Shown: positions 10,901-22,170, counted from the first letter of the stretch. The stretch is 64,000 bases of DNA from Primulina eburnea (GCF_022965805.1 NC_133110.1:33480317-33544316); one strand, 5' to 3'. Program-made: numbers and translations. The notes: a model not told the origin generated them from the letters alone.

Positions 10901-12660
10901 TGAATCAAGTTCAACCCGTGCTTTGAAATCTTTGAAGACCTGGAAAACATCTGATTTCTTCTTGATTGGATACACCCAACATCTCCTAGAGAAATCATCA
11001 ATGAACGAGACAAAGTATCTCGCTCCTCCTAGGGATACGACCGGTGCTTGCCAAATATCCGAATGAATCAGCTCCAATATGCTTTTGCTCCTGGCAGTAA
11101 AAGTGCCAAACTTTAATCTGTGTTGTTTACTTGTAACACAGTGCTCACAAAAGGGTAGTGACACTTTTGTCAGTCCCGGCAGCAGCTTCCGTTCTGAGAA
11201 AATTTTCAACCCTCGTTCTGACATATGCCCGAGCTTTCTATGCCATAACACTGTTAATTCTTCTCCTGAACCAATTGATGCAACAGTTAGTTCTGCCTCT
11301 TTGTATATTTCTCCCAAAAATACATACAGATTTGCAGCAACTTTTTCCGCCTTCATAACCACAAGCGCTCCCTTCAAAATTTTCATGATCCCGTTCTCGA
11401 TCCGAATTTTGCACCCGATGTCATCCAATTGCCCCAAGGACAAAAGATTTTTCATCAGTCCTTTCACATGTCGTACCTCCTGTATGGTGCGAATGGTGCT
11501 ATCAAACATCTTTATTTTGATAGTACTGACCCCAGTGATTTCCAAGGTGATCATTTCCCATGAATACATATCCTCCTGAGACTGGTTCATAATGATCGAA
11601 CCATTCTCTCCGAGACGTCATGTGCCACGTCGCTCCTGAATCCATAATCCATGTATCACAAAATTTGTGCCTACCTTCTGCAACAGTTGCTGCTTCGCTA
11701 AATAATATTTCACCACTGCCTAAAGTACTGGCCACATTTCCTTGAGAGCTTTTATCGATACTCGTACACTCTTTCTTGAAGTGCCCTTTACCGCCACATT
11801 TAAAGCAGTAAATATTTTTCTTCTTACTTCTTGACTTTGATCTACCTCGTCTTTGACTCCCACTGGAGTCACGGTCCATAACTCTTCCTCTTATCATCGG
11901 TAAAGCCTCTGCCTGCTTTGAAGTTACCAACCTGTCTTCTTTATTCTTGCGCCGGCTTTCTTCTCCGAGAACCGCAGTTAAGATAACCGCAGAATTTTAA
12001 GAAATTTTAAACCAAGGCTCTGATACCACTTGTTGGTCCCACGTGCGGAATTTGAGATATTAAAAACCCGAAAATAAAGAATAAACTGGACACCGAGATT
12101 TACGTGAAAAACCCCTAAAAATTATTGCGGTAAAAACCACGGGCAAGATGAAAAGAATTCCACTATAATATTTTGTGGTGTACAACTCACTCACTGTGTT
12201 TCTAAAGAGAACACACACTCTCTTAATACAGGAGAACAAAACACCTCACAAATATTATAGAACTAAGCACTCAAATGCTTATAAGATGAGAGAAAAATCG
12301 AAGAAGAGATGATTTCAGAATGAAGAGGAGAGCTCTATTTATAGAGCCTCTTGACCGTGAGAATACGCGTTTAACTTTCCACGAAATTGCATAGCCAACC
12401 ACGCATCATCTGAAATTTCAACGTATCATCACAGAAATGCATTTAATGCATTTCCTATTTGCCTATTTGCCGACAACATTAATCTTTTTTGGATGTCTTA
12501 GATTGAGACTTGGATTCCCGGACTCTTAATTTCCTCGACAACATATGTACATGCAGGGAAGTTCTACACGTTGACAACAGGGGCGAACGAGAGGGGATGG
12601 GACAAGATTAAGGACAGGATGAAAACCGTCGTGGAATCCTTCCAAATTTTCAATGTGTAA
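7971..12660 (+). CDS. PsbP-domain family protein, last two exons
   Basis: Exons at 7971-8047 and 12557-12660 join in frame (intron GTATAT..ATGCAG, codon G|GG). Together they encode a C-terminus reading [18 protein letters not shown], then [20 protein letters not shown], then [20 protein letters not shown] and stop. The block Gly-Lys-Phe-Tyr-Thr-Leu, Asn-Glu-Arg-x-Trp and Val-Val-x-Ser-Phe is typical of PsbP/PsbP-like thylakoid-lumen proteins, which assist photosystem II or NDH assembly; which family member this is cannot be told from about 60 residues. Upstream exons are outside the window or unrecognised. The intron holds a complete copia element on the opposite strand. Without it and one target-site copy, the intron would be 94 bp. 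Whether the gene is still spliced correctly is unknown. Confidence 0.75.
8066..8534 (-). repeat. Copia 3' LTR (left)
   Basis: 469 bp, TGTTGGTCTCAC at its left edge and TTTGCCGACA at its right. It contains an 8-bp palindromic AACGCGTT-type stretch near 8405-8425 that is missing from the other LTR. Confidence 0.93.
8611..11930 (-). pseudogene. Broken copia gag-pol (zinc knuckle to RNase H)
   Basis: In coding order on the minus strand: zinc knuckle [14 protein letters not shown] (~11800) and protease [11 protein letters not shown] (~11640); GAG-pre-integrase [13 protein letters not shown] with a distal CEHC (~11200); integrase core with [13 protein letters not shown] and [10 protein letters not shown] (~10780-11080); reverse transcriptase from ~10120, with [13 protein letters not shown] and the catalytic [11 protein letters not shown] (~9580); and RNase H ending with TTEAEYMA and [11 protein letters not shown] (~8900-8800). 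At least four frame breaks split it (near 11500, 10130-10340, 9875 and 9100-8960). The capsid part of Gag is absent. All catalytic motifs are recognisable, so decay came late, but it cannot make a polyprotein. Confidence 0.9.
12009..12029 (-). promoter_or_regulatory. Copia primer-binding site (initiator tRNA-Met)
   Basis: On the minus strand TGGTATCAGAGCCTTGGT follows the 5' LTR after one or two bases, the standard copia priming site. It fixes the element orientation. Confidence 0.92.
12031..12475 (-). repeat. Copia 5' LTR (right)
   Basis: 445 bp, TGTTGGTCCCAC to TTTGCCGACA. Differs from its partner by scattered substitutions and several small indels. Confidence 0.93.
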
Positions 12661-12849
12661 TGGTGAATCCTTTTTTGTTGATGGTCATTTTGATGGAAAA
12701 AACACTTGGTTTACACATTATCCAATTCTTCAATGTATTGGTGTAGATCAGGGCATATTTCTTTTTGGAAAACTTCAAATATACATATGTTATTATGAAA
12801 TAAATATGGGGATAAACAACCAATCTGTTAATTATCACAGAATAATTAC
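12661..12849. other. PsbP gene 3' flank
   Basis: AT-rich sequence directly after the PsbP stop codon. It probably holds the 3' UTR. No clear poly(A) motif could be fixed. Confidence 0.35.
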
Positions 12850-13018
12850 AGATGGATCATATGTAGGAATCCATCTTTCCCCGGGTTTTCGCTTCTCCCC
12901 GAGAGAAGATGAACTCATCAAGGACTATTTGAACAGGAAGATCATTAACCAGCCGGCCAAGTACATCTAAATCAGCGATGTTGATGTTTACAAACATAGT
13001 CCAGAGGAGTTGGCTGGT
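12850..13018 (+). pseudogene. NAC-domain first-exon fragment with stop codon
   Basis: The frame reads HLSPGFRFSPREDELIKDYL, then NRKIINQPAKYI, TAA, then ISDVDVYKHSPEELAG. This matches subdomain A and the start of B of NAC transcription factors (LPPGFRFxPxDEELIxxYL ... xxDVYKxxPxxLA). The TAA at 12968-12970 interrupts the domain, and homology stops at GAGTTGGCTG|GTTTG, which looks like the usual first intron donor. No later NAC exon is visible before the GAUT gene. The true start is unclear. It is a relict exon, too short to act as a transcription factor. Confidence 0.7.
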
Positions 13019-14340
13019 TTGTTTTCTTTATTTTCCCCATATGAGAATTAATGTTTACAAGTTAGTTTAATTTGCGTTAATGTATCTAAGTGTAAAAGAT
13101 TTGATAGACTTTTTCAAGAATTTCAAAGTATTAGGCAGATTCGGAGACGATTCTTGAAGAAAGAATGACAGTTCAATGCGCAAGAAATTAATAAAGTGCA
13201 GGGATATTTTGAATCTTGAGTTCTTGATAGGATAAAGTCATTTCTATTGACTTTTTTTTTTTTTTTTGCTTTCTGATTGTTTCGAAATATTGAGGGATGT
13301 ATTGGTGTTAGATTTTAATGACTTTAGTATATTTTAAAAGTTTACAAGTATTTAAAGATTTTTACATACTCTAATTTAGTTATATCCAAGATAAACTTTT
13401 TTAGAATTTTAAAAAATTATTATATTCAAACTTGACTTTTAAAAATTTTATAAAAATGTAAAAATATTAAAAATTGCAATAGATAACTCTACATAAAACG
13501 AGAACTAAAGCCTAAAATACAACTATAAAATGTCAAAAAAAGGTTCTTGATTCAACGTAAATAGTTGGATGCATATTTAAATGGAAATATATCAAATTCA
13601 CACACTCACTTTCATTTTTATTAAAATAATGTCAATATAAACATTAATTTTCATTCTTTTCTTATCTATATGTTTTTCTTTTTATTTGAACTTTTTAAAA
13701 CATATTTTTATTGCTAACAATAATTTATCAAAATTATTAATATCGATTATTTATTTTTCGGATTTCAGTCACAAAATCTCGTAAAATTTAAAATTATATT
13801 TATCAAAATTATTAACCTCATTTATTTTATTTTATCAACGGATATATAGATAATTATAATAAATTAAATATATTATAATCTTATAAGTTACATCAATCAA
13901 ATATATTTTAACATACTTGTTCTTTATTTTCAGGTACAAATAATTGTTTTATTTAGTTTTTGTTAGACATATTGTCAAAAGAAAATTTTATATATTTTTA
14001 TATAAAAAAATATTTAAAAGAAATTAAATTATTTTAAGTTTGATTATTTATTGATATTGGAAATCATTGTAATGTATTTTTAAAAAATATTAACTAATTA
14101 AATAAATATGTTGAATTAACTTAAATACTTGAAATTTAATATCACTAAATTTAGTACCAAATAAATAGTGTCTTTCATAAATAAAATTCATAAGTAATTT
14201 TTTTTATATTAATAAATAAATATATTTTAAATAAATAAAACTAGCACATGTTCATATCACACTCCAGCTTCCACTTTTGCCAAAAAACTGCCATGTTCTG
14301 CTTGATTATGAATGTTCTTGATATCAAAGCCAATATTCAC
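13019..14340. other. AT-rich intergenic region
   Basis: Very AT-rich, with a T-run at 13250-13268. No exon, element end or RNA gene seen. It separates the NAC relict from the GAUT gene. Confidence 0.5.
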
Positions 14341-14680
14341 TGTCGTCCTTAATCATCCCCACATTCGACACCGTTTATGCAACGCATGTGAGGCACGGGG
14401 CTTCTCTAGTTATTAGTTTCTCACATTTCAATCGCATGGGCAGACGCTTGGAGGCAACCAGATTTTTGTTCTGCCGCCTATCTTGATCGAGTCTCGTGCA
14501 TGAGGTTTTCTTCGATTTCTTGATTCTGATATCGAATTGATAAAGGGTTTTTTTCAAGAATATTGATTTGAAGGTGAAGGATAAGTCTTCGTCTTTTTGT
14601 TGTTGGTTTGATTCAATATGATTCATGGGCTGTCTTGTTTTCTTGATGCGGCACTGAATTGTGGAAGATTCCGGTGAAGG
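14341..14680 (+). promoter_or_regulatory. GAUT10-like promoter-proximal region and 5' UTR
   Basis: Sequence becomes less AT-rich from about 14340 and runs into the ATG at 14681 with no upstream in-frame exon. I infer 5' UTR from position only; no TATA box was fixed. Confidence 0.4.
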
Positions 14681-17539
14681 ATGCGGCGGCGGGTTGCCAG
14701 CTATCGCCGCCCTATACGGAGTAGGCTGTCATGGTGGGCACTTCTGTTGACCATTTTGTTTGCTGGTTTTCTTTTGTTCATTGTTCAGCATAACCATCGT
14801 GATGAAAATCACTTGGAACAGCCGGTTCTGGTAAGATTGGTCTAAAAATGCAATTTCCATGATAATTATTATGGGTCTTATTGTTTCTGGTTTTGTTATT
14901 TGGATTGTATGATTTGTATAGTTATTTTGATGTTGCATCCTTTTTATGATCCTCTATGTCGAATTCTTAATAATTAATGCGGTTTTAGACGAAGTGATTA
15001 CTAGGACGAGCTTTGCGAGAATCAAGACTTGTTATCTGTAGATTTGGGAAGACTGTTTTATATGTGGATTCCATGGAGGCAGAATCCTTAAGAGAGCTGT
15101 GATTTTTGGTTGAAATAATAGTCAATTAAGGGAAGGTATTGTTAATTTCTAGACTGGAAAAGTAGGTTTTCAAATTATTTACAAGAGTATTCTAGTCTCA
15201 TTCACCATATAAATAACTTTCAATGCAGCTTGTGTGCATATGAACCATTGTCGTCCGTGTAGCCAGGAATTTGGATCAGTCCCCTTTGCTATGTTAGATC
15301 GATCTCTCATAAATGGTTAGTTTTGTGGTTGTTAACATTGAGGCCAAAAATCATTTGTAGGTTAATGGAGCGTAGTACTTTTAGTCAAGATTTCACTCAA
15401 TATGAAATTGAAAGCGTTGATTGGATACAAGTACACTTAGCCAACTAGCAAGAAACATCTTAAGTAAGAGGAACTGAACTAGTGCACATTTTTGCTGCTT
15501 AAGAATACACATTCTTATGTGACATAAGAAGCCAGTTTATTTGGTTTCTATTTGGTACCTGAATATGGCTAGAATTATGCAAATTTGCATCGCTAGGACA
15601 AGAAGGGAAGAGAACATTCGACACCTTATTTGTTATCTTGTTCAGCATGAATGAAATACTGCCTTATTTATCCTGTAACGACACATCATTATATTTTCAT
15701 ATTCTTATCACTTTTATGCTTCATGTGAGTATTTTTTGTTGGTCCTATTATTGCAAGCCCTTAATGTGTTCTGTATGAAATTTGGACCTTTATCAAGAAA
15801 AAGTTTTTTTTGCCTCCAAATAGAGCCTGAACCAGCCACTGAGTTTGCATATTTAACATATATATTTCCGAATTTGAGTCTCCATTATTAGGAAGAGAGC
15901 ATTCAACATGCTTGCGTACCATGTCATTTGTCGGGTCAAACTTGCAGGCTGAGCCATTAATTTAATATTTTTTGTTCTTTAAAATCAATAATATGGTTAT
16001 GCTTGAATTGGACCCTCTTGTTCTTAGCTTGTTTTACTTGTTTTTCGGAAATCAAATGGCACTGTCTATGATTTAAAGACTCGTAAGTTAATAAATACAC
16101 ACCTCCTTGTTTTTCAGGAGACAAATACTGTGAGTGGCCGCATGATTCATAAGAATCAAAATTTTACCGAAGAAATGACAAGTTCTAGATCATATGCCAG
16201 ACAATTGGCAGAGCAAATGACCCTTGCCAAAGCTTATGTTATTATCGCAAAGGAGCATAATGACCTTCGTCTTGCTTGGGAGCTTAGTTCAAAAATAAGA
16301 AGTTGCCAATCTGTGCTGTCCGAGGCTGCAAAGAGAGATGAGCCTGTATCTCTGGAGGAAGCCGAACCAATCATCAAAAGTTTATCTTCCATCTTTTTTA
16401 AAGCACAGGATGCCCATTACGATATTGCAACTACAATAACGACAATGAAGTCTCATATTCAAGCCCTTGAAGAACATGCAAGTGCCGTGACTGTTCAGAG
16501 CTCAGTGTATGGACAACTGGCTGTCGAATCACTACCCAAGAATATTCATTGCATTGAGATTAGACTCACTGCTGATTGGCTTCAGATCAAGTCTATGCAG
16601 GTTCTTGCAGAGGAGAGCAAGAACTCGCCACGACTGACGGACATAAATCTTTACCACTTTTGTATATTTTCAGACAATCTGATGGCCGTTTCAGTCGTTG
16701 TCAATTCTACTGTTTCTAATGCCGAACATCCAAAACAACTTGTTTTTCATATTGTCACAAATGGAGTAACATACGGGGCGATTCAGGCTTGGTTCCTCAG
16801 TAATGATTTCAAAGGTGCTGCCATAGAAGTTCAGTCTCTCGAAGATTTCACTTGGTTGAATGCATCATATTCTCCTGTAGTAAAACAAATTCGTGATGCC
16901 GCTAGTCTTGAGCTGAAGTTTCATAGTCCAAAGAACCAGTCTTTACTGAACTACCTTCGGTTCTACATCCCAGAGATTTTTCCTCAGTTGGAGAAGGTGG
17001 TTTTCCTTGAAGACGACATTGTTGTTCAGAAGGATTTGGTACCTCTGTTTTCAGTAGATTTACACGGAAATGTAAATGGAGCGGTTGAAACTTGTCTCGA
17101 AGCTTTTCACCGATTCTTTAACTACCTAAATTTTTCAAACCCATTGATCAGCACGAAATTCGATCCTCAAGCATGTGGATGGGCGTTTGGCATGAACGTT
17201 TTTGATTTGATTTCTTGGAGAAAGGCGAATGTGACTTCAAGATACCATTATTGGCAAGAAGAAAATGCTGACAAGTCACTCTGGAAGGTTGGCACTCTTC
17301 CTCCTGGCCTTTTAGTTTTCTATGGAATGACAGAACAACTTGATCGGCGATGGCACATATTAGGATTGGGACATGACATGAATATTGATAACCGTTTGAT
17401 CGAGACTGCTGCTGTGATTCACTTTAATGGCTACATTAAGCCTTGGCTAAAGTGGAGTATAGACAGGTACAGGCCCCTTTGGGAACAGTATCTGTATCAG
17501 GATCATCGCTATATCCAGGATTGTGCCACAAGTTCATGA
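14681..17539 (+). CDS. GAUT10: GAUT10/11-type galacturonosyltransferase (GT8)
   Basis: Exon 1 is 14681-14830 (50 codons) and exon 2 is 16118-17539, joined across a GTAAGA..TTTTCAG intron. The product is 523 aa. Residues 1-15 are Arg-rich, followed by a hydrophobic anchor (~18-38), the type II Golgi layout of GAUTs. The stem carries FTEEM, SYARQLAEQM and KAQDAHYDIATT; the GT8 core follows with LYHFCIFSDN, LRFYIPEIFPQLEK, FDPQACGWAFGMNVFDL, and a C-terminal HFNGYIKPW (~484). GAUTs add galacturonic acid from UDP-GalA to pectin in the Golgi; the MRRR..YRRP start and overall match point to the GAUT10/GAUT11 group. The metal-binding DxD region reads Glu348-Asp-Asp where Asp-Asp-Asp is usual. The loop after SPVVKQ looks shorter than in relatives. 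It converges on eL42. Confidence 0.9.
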
Positions 17540-17815
17540 TGTTCTTTTAAGTTTGATGTGTATTGTTTAATTTTTGTGAAATGCGATGGCATCAGTGTAA
17601 AGTTAGAGCTGAAATTTTTGACATTTATGCAAAGGTTTTACCTTCACACATCCCATTTGAGGGAAATTTTCACATGATGGAAAGAAATTTTGCGGAGAAT
17701 CACAATTGCTGCATTAATTTTTTTGGATAAAATGAAAATTGAATTCATTCCAAAGTTGATGAATAAATTCGATTCAATCTGTTCAGATTGTCTAAAAGTT
17801 TCGAAATAGGCAAAA
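17540..17815 (+). other. GAUT10-like 3' flank
   Basis: AT-rich 3' UTR and flank, ending at the inverted-repeat element at 17816. Confidence 0.4.
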
Positions 17816-17972
17816 ACTTGTGTAAAACGATCTCACGGGTCGTATTTTGTGAGACAGATCTTTTATTTGAGTCATCCATGAAAAAGTAATATTTTTTATG
17901 TTAAGAGTATTACTTTTTATTGTGAATGTCAGTAGAATTGACCCGTCTCACAGATAAAGATTCGTGAGACCA
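17816..17972. mobile_element. MITE-like element, GAGACGG family, copy 1
   Basis: About 157 bp. It starts ACTTGTGTAAAACGATCTCAC and ends GTGAGACCAAC; the core TCATCCATGAAAAAGTAAT and ATTACTTTTTATTGTGAAT is shared with six other stretches in this window. The complementary ends GAGACGGTCTCAC define the family. Confidence 0.75.
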
Positions 17973-18482
17973 ACAAAAAAATTCTAAATTTATATTTTAT
18001 GTATAATTTAAATTGTTATCTACTAAATCTCTATACAACTGCCACACATCCTGGATGTCGTCTCTATGTTTTCCCTTCTGTCACCATCTTCAGTTCCTAT
18101 GCTCACATTGAGCATAAACTAGTTGAAGTCAAGGTTGAGGCAATTCATTACAGGGAAGTTCTTACGACATTAATCTTATTTATTCCTAGTTATTCAAACC
18201 AACTCGAGATCTTATTCGAAACGAATGAAACTCATCACTAACATGAAAGGACTGCAACTGTTAGGCTTCCCCATTTAATTAGCTTCACCCAAGTGAAAAC
18301 TGAGAAGAGAATAAATTTGAATCAAATTTATCAGAAACTAAATCTTTTGCCAAAGCAAAAACTAAGTTACATGGCGAGTCAATTCCATTACTGATTAAGC
18401 CAAAAACAGCAAAAAGGCCATTGCAACAATAAATACGAAGATAAAAGCAAAAGCAAGGAGTCTCAAGTTCCATTTCACAGCA
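17973..18482. other. Intergenic between convergent GAUT10-like and eL42 genes
   Basis: No gene seen. The right 200 bp is probably the eL42 3' UTR (minus strand). An 80-codon frame at 17999-18241 has no recognisable features. Confidence 0.45.
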
Positions 18483-18501
18483 TTAAAAGAGAGAAGTTCC
18501 T

Positions 18502-18533
<32 letters not shown>

Positions 18534-19710
18534 CTTGCACCTCTGCATGGTTAACTGCCTGTGAGTATACATGACAAACAAAAGTGAGCGCAAATAACAA
18601 GAAAATAACCTTAATCGGATGCTGAGAAACATGTTTGCAACCCTGGCATTGTAGCCTCAGCACAATCTTCTTAGTTGTTTTTGCCTGGATGGAATAGATA
18701 ATAAACCAGTAACAAAAATGACACTAAAGAAGATATCAACCACTAGAACTCCAAATGAATCAAATTTGTTCGTATCCTAAAAACAATAGTTATCATGACT
18801 CAATGTACTTTTATAAATATTTGGTTATCACAAGCTATGTTGATAATATGGTCTTGTTTCCATTGTAAACAATATCTTAATGATAATATAGTGCGAGCAT
18901 GTTTCACCTTCTTGTGGAAGACAGGCTTGGTCTGGCCACCATAACCTGACTGCTTACGATCATATCTGCGCTTCCCTTGAACAGCCAAGCTATCTTTTCC
19001 CTTTTTGTACTGGGTAACCTTGTGCAAGGTGTGCTTTTTGCACTCCTTTGACTTACAGAAAGTCTTCTTAGTCTTAGGAACGTTCACCTGCATATAGCAA
19101 ATTACAAGTAAATAATACATATAATCAAGAAACAAACAAATTTGGCAAAACACGAACACTGAAAGTATATCGCTGAAACAAAAAAAATTCAAATCAATAA
19201 AGTCGTAATAAAAAAACCAAGCCTCCGAGATAGGAACCAGAGACATCCTTATTCATCTAACTAGATAAAATGAACAATATGTAGAAAATCCAAAGTTTTT
19301 TTCCACAAAATGGCCTGCCGGAACATGACCCATCTTTCAATTCATGATTCCAGATAGCAACAACCAAATATCTCTAATAAAAACAAGCCAGAGACGTCTA
19401 AAAAAACAACCGAATGAATAAAAATTAAGAACTATATAATACTGAGTAGGTAAAACCCACCGCTACAACACTTTATTCCATTTCAGGCCTGCTAAAAAAC
19501 ACTACCGATCAGATTGACTCAAGCTAAATCACCAACCAGCAATACTATACAAATGAATACCAAAGCTACTTACTACTTACGGTACATTAAACTTCGTGGA
19601 TTTAAAAATAAAGTTCACATACACGTAAATCAACACGCATCCACCGATTAATCATTCCATTTACAAAAGAATAAGCATAGAAAAGGAAGCTAAAATGATA
19701 AAGCTACCAT
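18483..19710 (-). CDS. RPL36A: 60S ribosomal protein eL42 (L36a/L44), copy A, intact
   Basis: Four exons on the minus strand: ATG alone (19710-19708), 19087-18908 (60 codons), 18684-18610 (25 codons) and 18542-18483 (19 codons plus TAA). All introns are GT..AG. The product is 105 aa, the normal length. It reads [20 protein letters not shown], then [65 protein letters not shown], and [19 protein letters not shown]. The four zinc-binding Cys (CKSKEC, CQGC) are present. eL42 sits near the ribosomal E site. An intron directly after the start codon is usual for plant eL42 genes. This is the only complete eL42 copy in the window. Confidence 0.96.
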
Positions 19711-19800
19711 GGTCGGCGGCGGAGAAAAGGAGGCAGGAGAGGGGGCTCGGGTTTATGTTTAATGCCGTCTACCAACCCTAGCTTGAGTATTACTGGAGAG
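19711..19800 (-). promoter_or_regulatory. eL42 5' UTR/promoter with telo-box and pyrimidine tract
   Basis: Just upstream of the ATG the minus strand has a C/T-rich leader (GCCCCCTCTCCTGCCTCC), and the plus strand carries AACCCTA at 19774-19780, a telo-box core. Telo-boxes are common in promoters of plant ribosomal protein genes. Copies B (30532-30539) and C (40350-40357) have the full AAACCCTA. Confidence 0.6.
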
Positions 19801-20914
19801 TCCACATTGCAAAGAACTATAACCCAATTTGGTCCTTAATCTTTTTATTTAGAACATTTGAGTCCCTTCATTAAGAAAATTACGAATTTCATCCTAAATA
19901 ACTTTGTTAAAAAAATTGAGAAGCTTTGTTAAAAAAAATAAATAAATAAAGCATCGAGTGCGGTAGAATATCATTTTAGTTCAATAATTTTTTTCTTTTA
20001 CTTAGGGAGAAGATCTCGATTTTCAAAATAGATATCGTATTTTGTTAGACAAATCTCTCATTTGGATCATCCATGAAAAAATATTACTTCTTATGCTAAG
20101 AGTATTACTTTTTATTATGAATATCGGTAGAGTTGATTCATCTCACAGATAAAATTTCGTGAGACTGTATCACAAGAAACATACTCCTATCAATAGTTCA
20201 ATATTCGAGGTTTGTCATTATTCACATTTTATAAATTGTATTCTTCATAGATCTCTAATTTTTTATTTACTATATTTATATTGTGATTACTTATCGAATT
20301 TTAAAATAAGAGATATGATGCAAGTTTAAAATTGTGATTTAATCATTTGAAATCGAAATTATGTTATATATGTACACAAATGCCTCTGGATACCAAATTA
20401 ATCATTTAAAATTGAAATTATGTTGCATACATGTATGCCTCTAGACACCAAACTTATCACAAACAAGCAAAATAACATTCTCTTTCCAGACCAAACAAGA
20501 ATAGAGGGTGATTATTTGGAGATTTAGGATTGATCTATGATAAATATTTTTTGCAGGGTAGATGCAACTTTCAAAATCGCCTTCATAATTACTATCTAAC
20601 ATTCGGCCAACTTCCAACTTTCAATCTTGTTCAACAATCTTTGCTTTTAAATGTAAAATCAAAAAAAATTACAACTGTTCCAGAAAAATAAATCAGATTT
20701 ATACAAAACACAGATTTCTCATGACAAGTTTTCTAGTCCCTTCAAAATAAGAAGCATAAGGAATTACCAGAAGTGAAAATTATGCTTGTGCTACAGAACA
20801 CCAAACGAACATATAGATGCAAAATCTTGAGCTTTCATGCCGGATAAGAAATTTCACTGACGAGGAAATTGAAATTTAAAACGCTGTTTAGCGCAATGTA
20901 CTTTCAAGATTCTG
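19801..20914. other. Intergenic between eL42 and TAF11, copy A
   Basis: eL42 upstream region followed by the TAF11 3' flank. It contains one MITE-like copy. The same sequence recurs in copies B and C. At ~20362 it holds the empty site (GTTATA|TATGTAC) of the Helitron found in copy B. Confidence 0.6.
20011..20178. mobile_element. MITE-like element, GAGACGG family, copy 2
   Basis: Diverged copy: AGATCTCGATTTTC, TCATCCATGAAAAAATATTAC, TTTTTATTATGAATATCGG, then CTCACAGATAAAATTTCGTG. Present at the same place in units B and C, so it predates the duplication. Confidence 0.65.
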
Positions 20915-22170
20915 TCATCGGAAAAGCCTTGGAACTGATCTTTTTGGGATCTTGCCCTCAAGTTTTAATCTTCTATATGCTTCTCTAATGTGGCATGGCC
21001 TGATCGGTCCAGTCTCTTTTCTCTCTGACATTACCATTCTTGCTGCAATTCAATTGCGTTTCAGTACAACTTACAAGATAAATATTAACGTTCCATAACA
21101 CATTACTACAATAACAATGTACATTTTAGCTTATAATTTCCCAAGGATGAGAAATAATTTCCAGGAGATTGAAAAAGAACCGAGGGGTATTAAGATTAAC
21201 TTGGTATAGAAACATCACGTATGATTTGAATCTTCAATTAGAAAATGGGCACAATGAGAGGGATCCATGGCGACGATAAAGCTCCGGAATATTTCTATAT
21301 CTTATATGGATAAGTGCAAGTTAAACTGACATACCTGTTTCAATAAGCTCCCCAACAAACATTTTTGCTATTCCAGATACAACAATAGTCATGGGTACTG
21401 AAATTTTTGCACTTCCAATTAAGCTTGTTAGCAGCTGCAAAATACGGACAAAAATGGTGCCACTAAAGAAATGAAACCAGAAGTTGGACACTTATTTCGA
21501 ACACCAACAGCACAACTAAAAGCCCCTCAGTCCTCGTAACTGTTTTGCGATAAAAGTATTGGCTTGGATGGAAATAAGAAAAAGTTGATTCTTACCCGTT
21601 TCATATTAGATTTCTGAAATCCAGATCTTCTAAATGACTCGTACCGACTCATTTGCTCATCCGTAAACTTAGCTAAAAGAGCCCTAGAATGTCGGATGAA
21701 ATTAAAAACAAGACAAGGAACGAAGTAATGCAAATAGTACATGTTATAAATAACAAACAATCAGCCAATTGAACCACTTGCAAGTGGCAATTAACTAACC
21801 CATCAAGAAAGCATCACTACAGAAAGGATATGACAAAAAAAAAGAATAATTCAACTCACTGCATCTTAGCCACTTTATCAGGATCGCCACTAGATGGCAG
21901 CTTTCCGAGCTCAACGTCCATGTTCTCTTCTTCCTCATCATCATCGTCTTCCTTAGGTTTTCCGACTGGACCGGCAGTGCCTATGGCTACTGTTACAGCT
22001 GAAGATGTTGACGCGTGTGAGGTATGAATATTAGCACTGGCATTAACATCTCCACGAATGTGACCCAATGAAGTTTGTGATTCATTCTCATCAAGACCAA
22101 CAGGGGAATCTGGTGGTGATTCCTCTGGTTCCTCAAAAGCAATCTCAAATGGATCCTTTGATTTGTTCAT
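20915..22170 (-). CDS. TAF11: TFIID subunit TAF11, copy A, intact
   Basis: Four coding exons on the minus strand: 22170-21860, 21683-21596, 21434-21335 and 21042-20915 (311, 88, 100, 128 nt; 208 codons plus TGA), all with GT..AG introns. The N-terminus is [20 protein letters not shown], then an acidic run [15 protein letters not shown], the TAF11 histone fold ([37 protein letters not shown]) and a C-terminus [18 protein letters not shown] ending [15 protein letters not shown]11 pairs with TAF13 within TFIID and contacts TBP in RNA polymerase II initiation. A TTTACAG acceptor just before the ATG suggests an intron in the 5' UTR. Length and motif order are those expected for plant TAF11. Confidence 0.95.

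Larger units (their letters stand above)
8066..12475 (-). mobile_element. Complete-ended copia retrotransposon in the PsbP intron
   Basis: The element starts TGTTGG and ends CCGACA, and is flanked by a perfect 5-bp target duplication ACATT (8061-8065 and 12476-12480). LTRs are 8066-8534 and 12031-12475. The minus-strand primer-binding site TGGTATCAGAGC, complementary to initiator tRNA-Met, lies beside the right LTR, and a purine tract AAGTGGGAGAAA lies beside the left LTR. So it reads right to left, opposite to the host gene. Pol is broken and most of Gag is missing: only about 100 bp separates the 5' LTR from zinc-knuckle coding sequence. The LTRs differ by several substitutions and indels, so it is not a very recent insertion. 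Confidence 0.95.
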
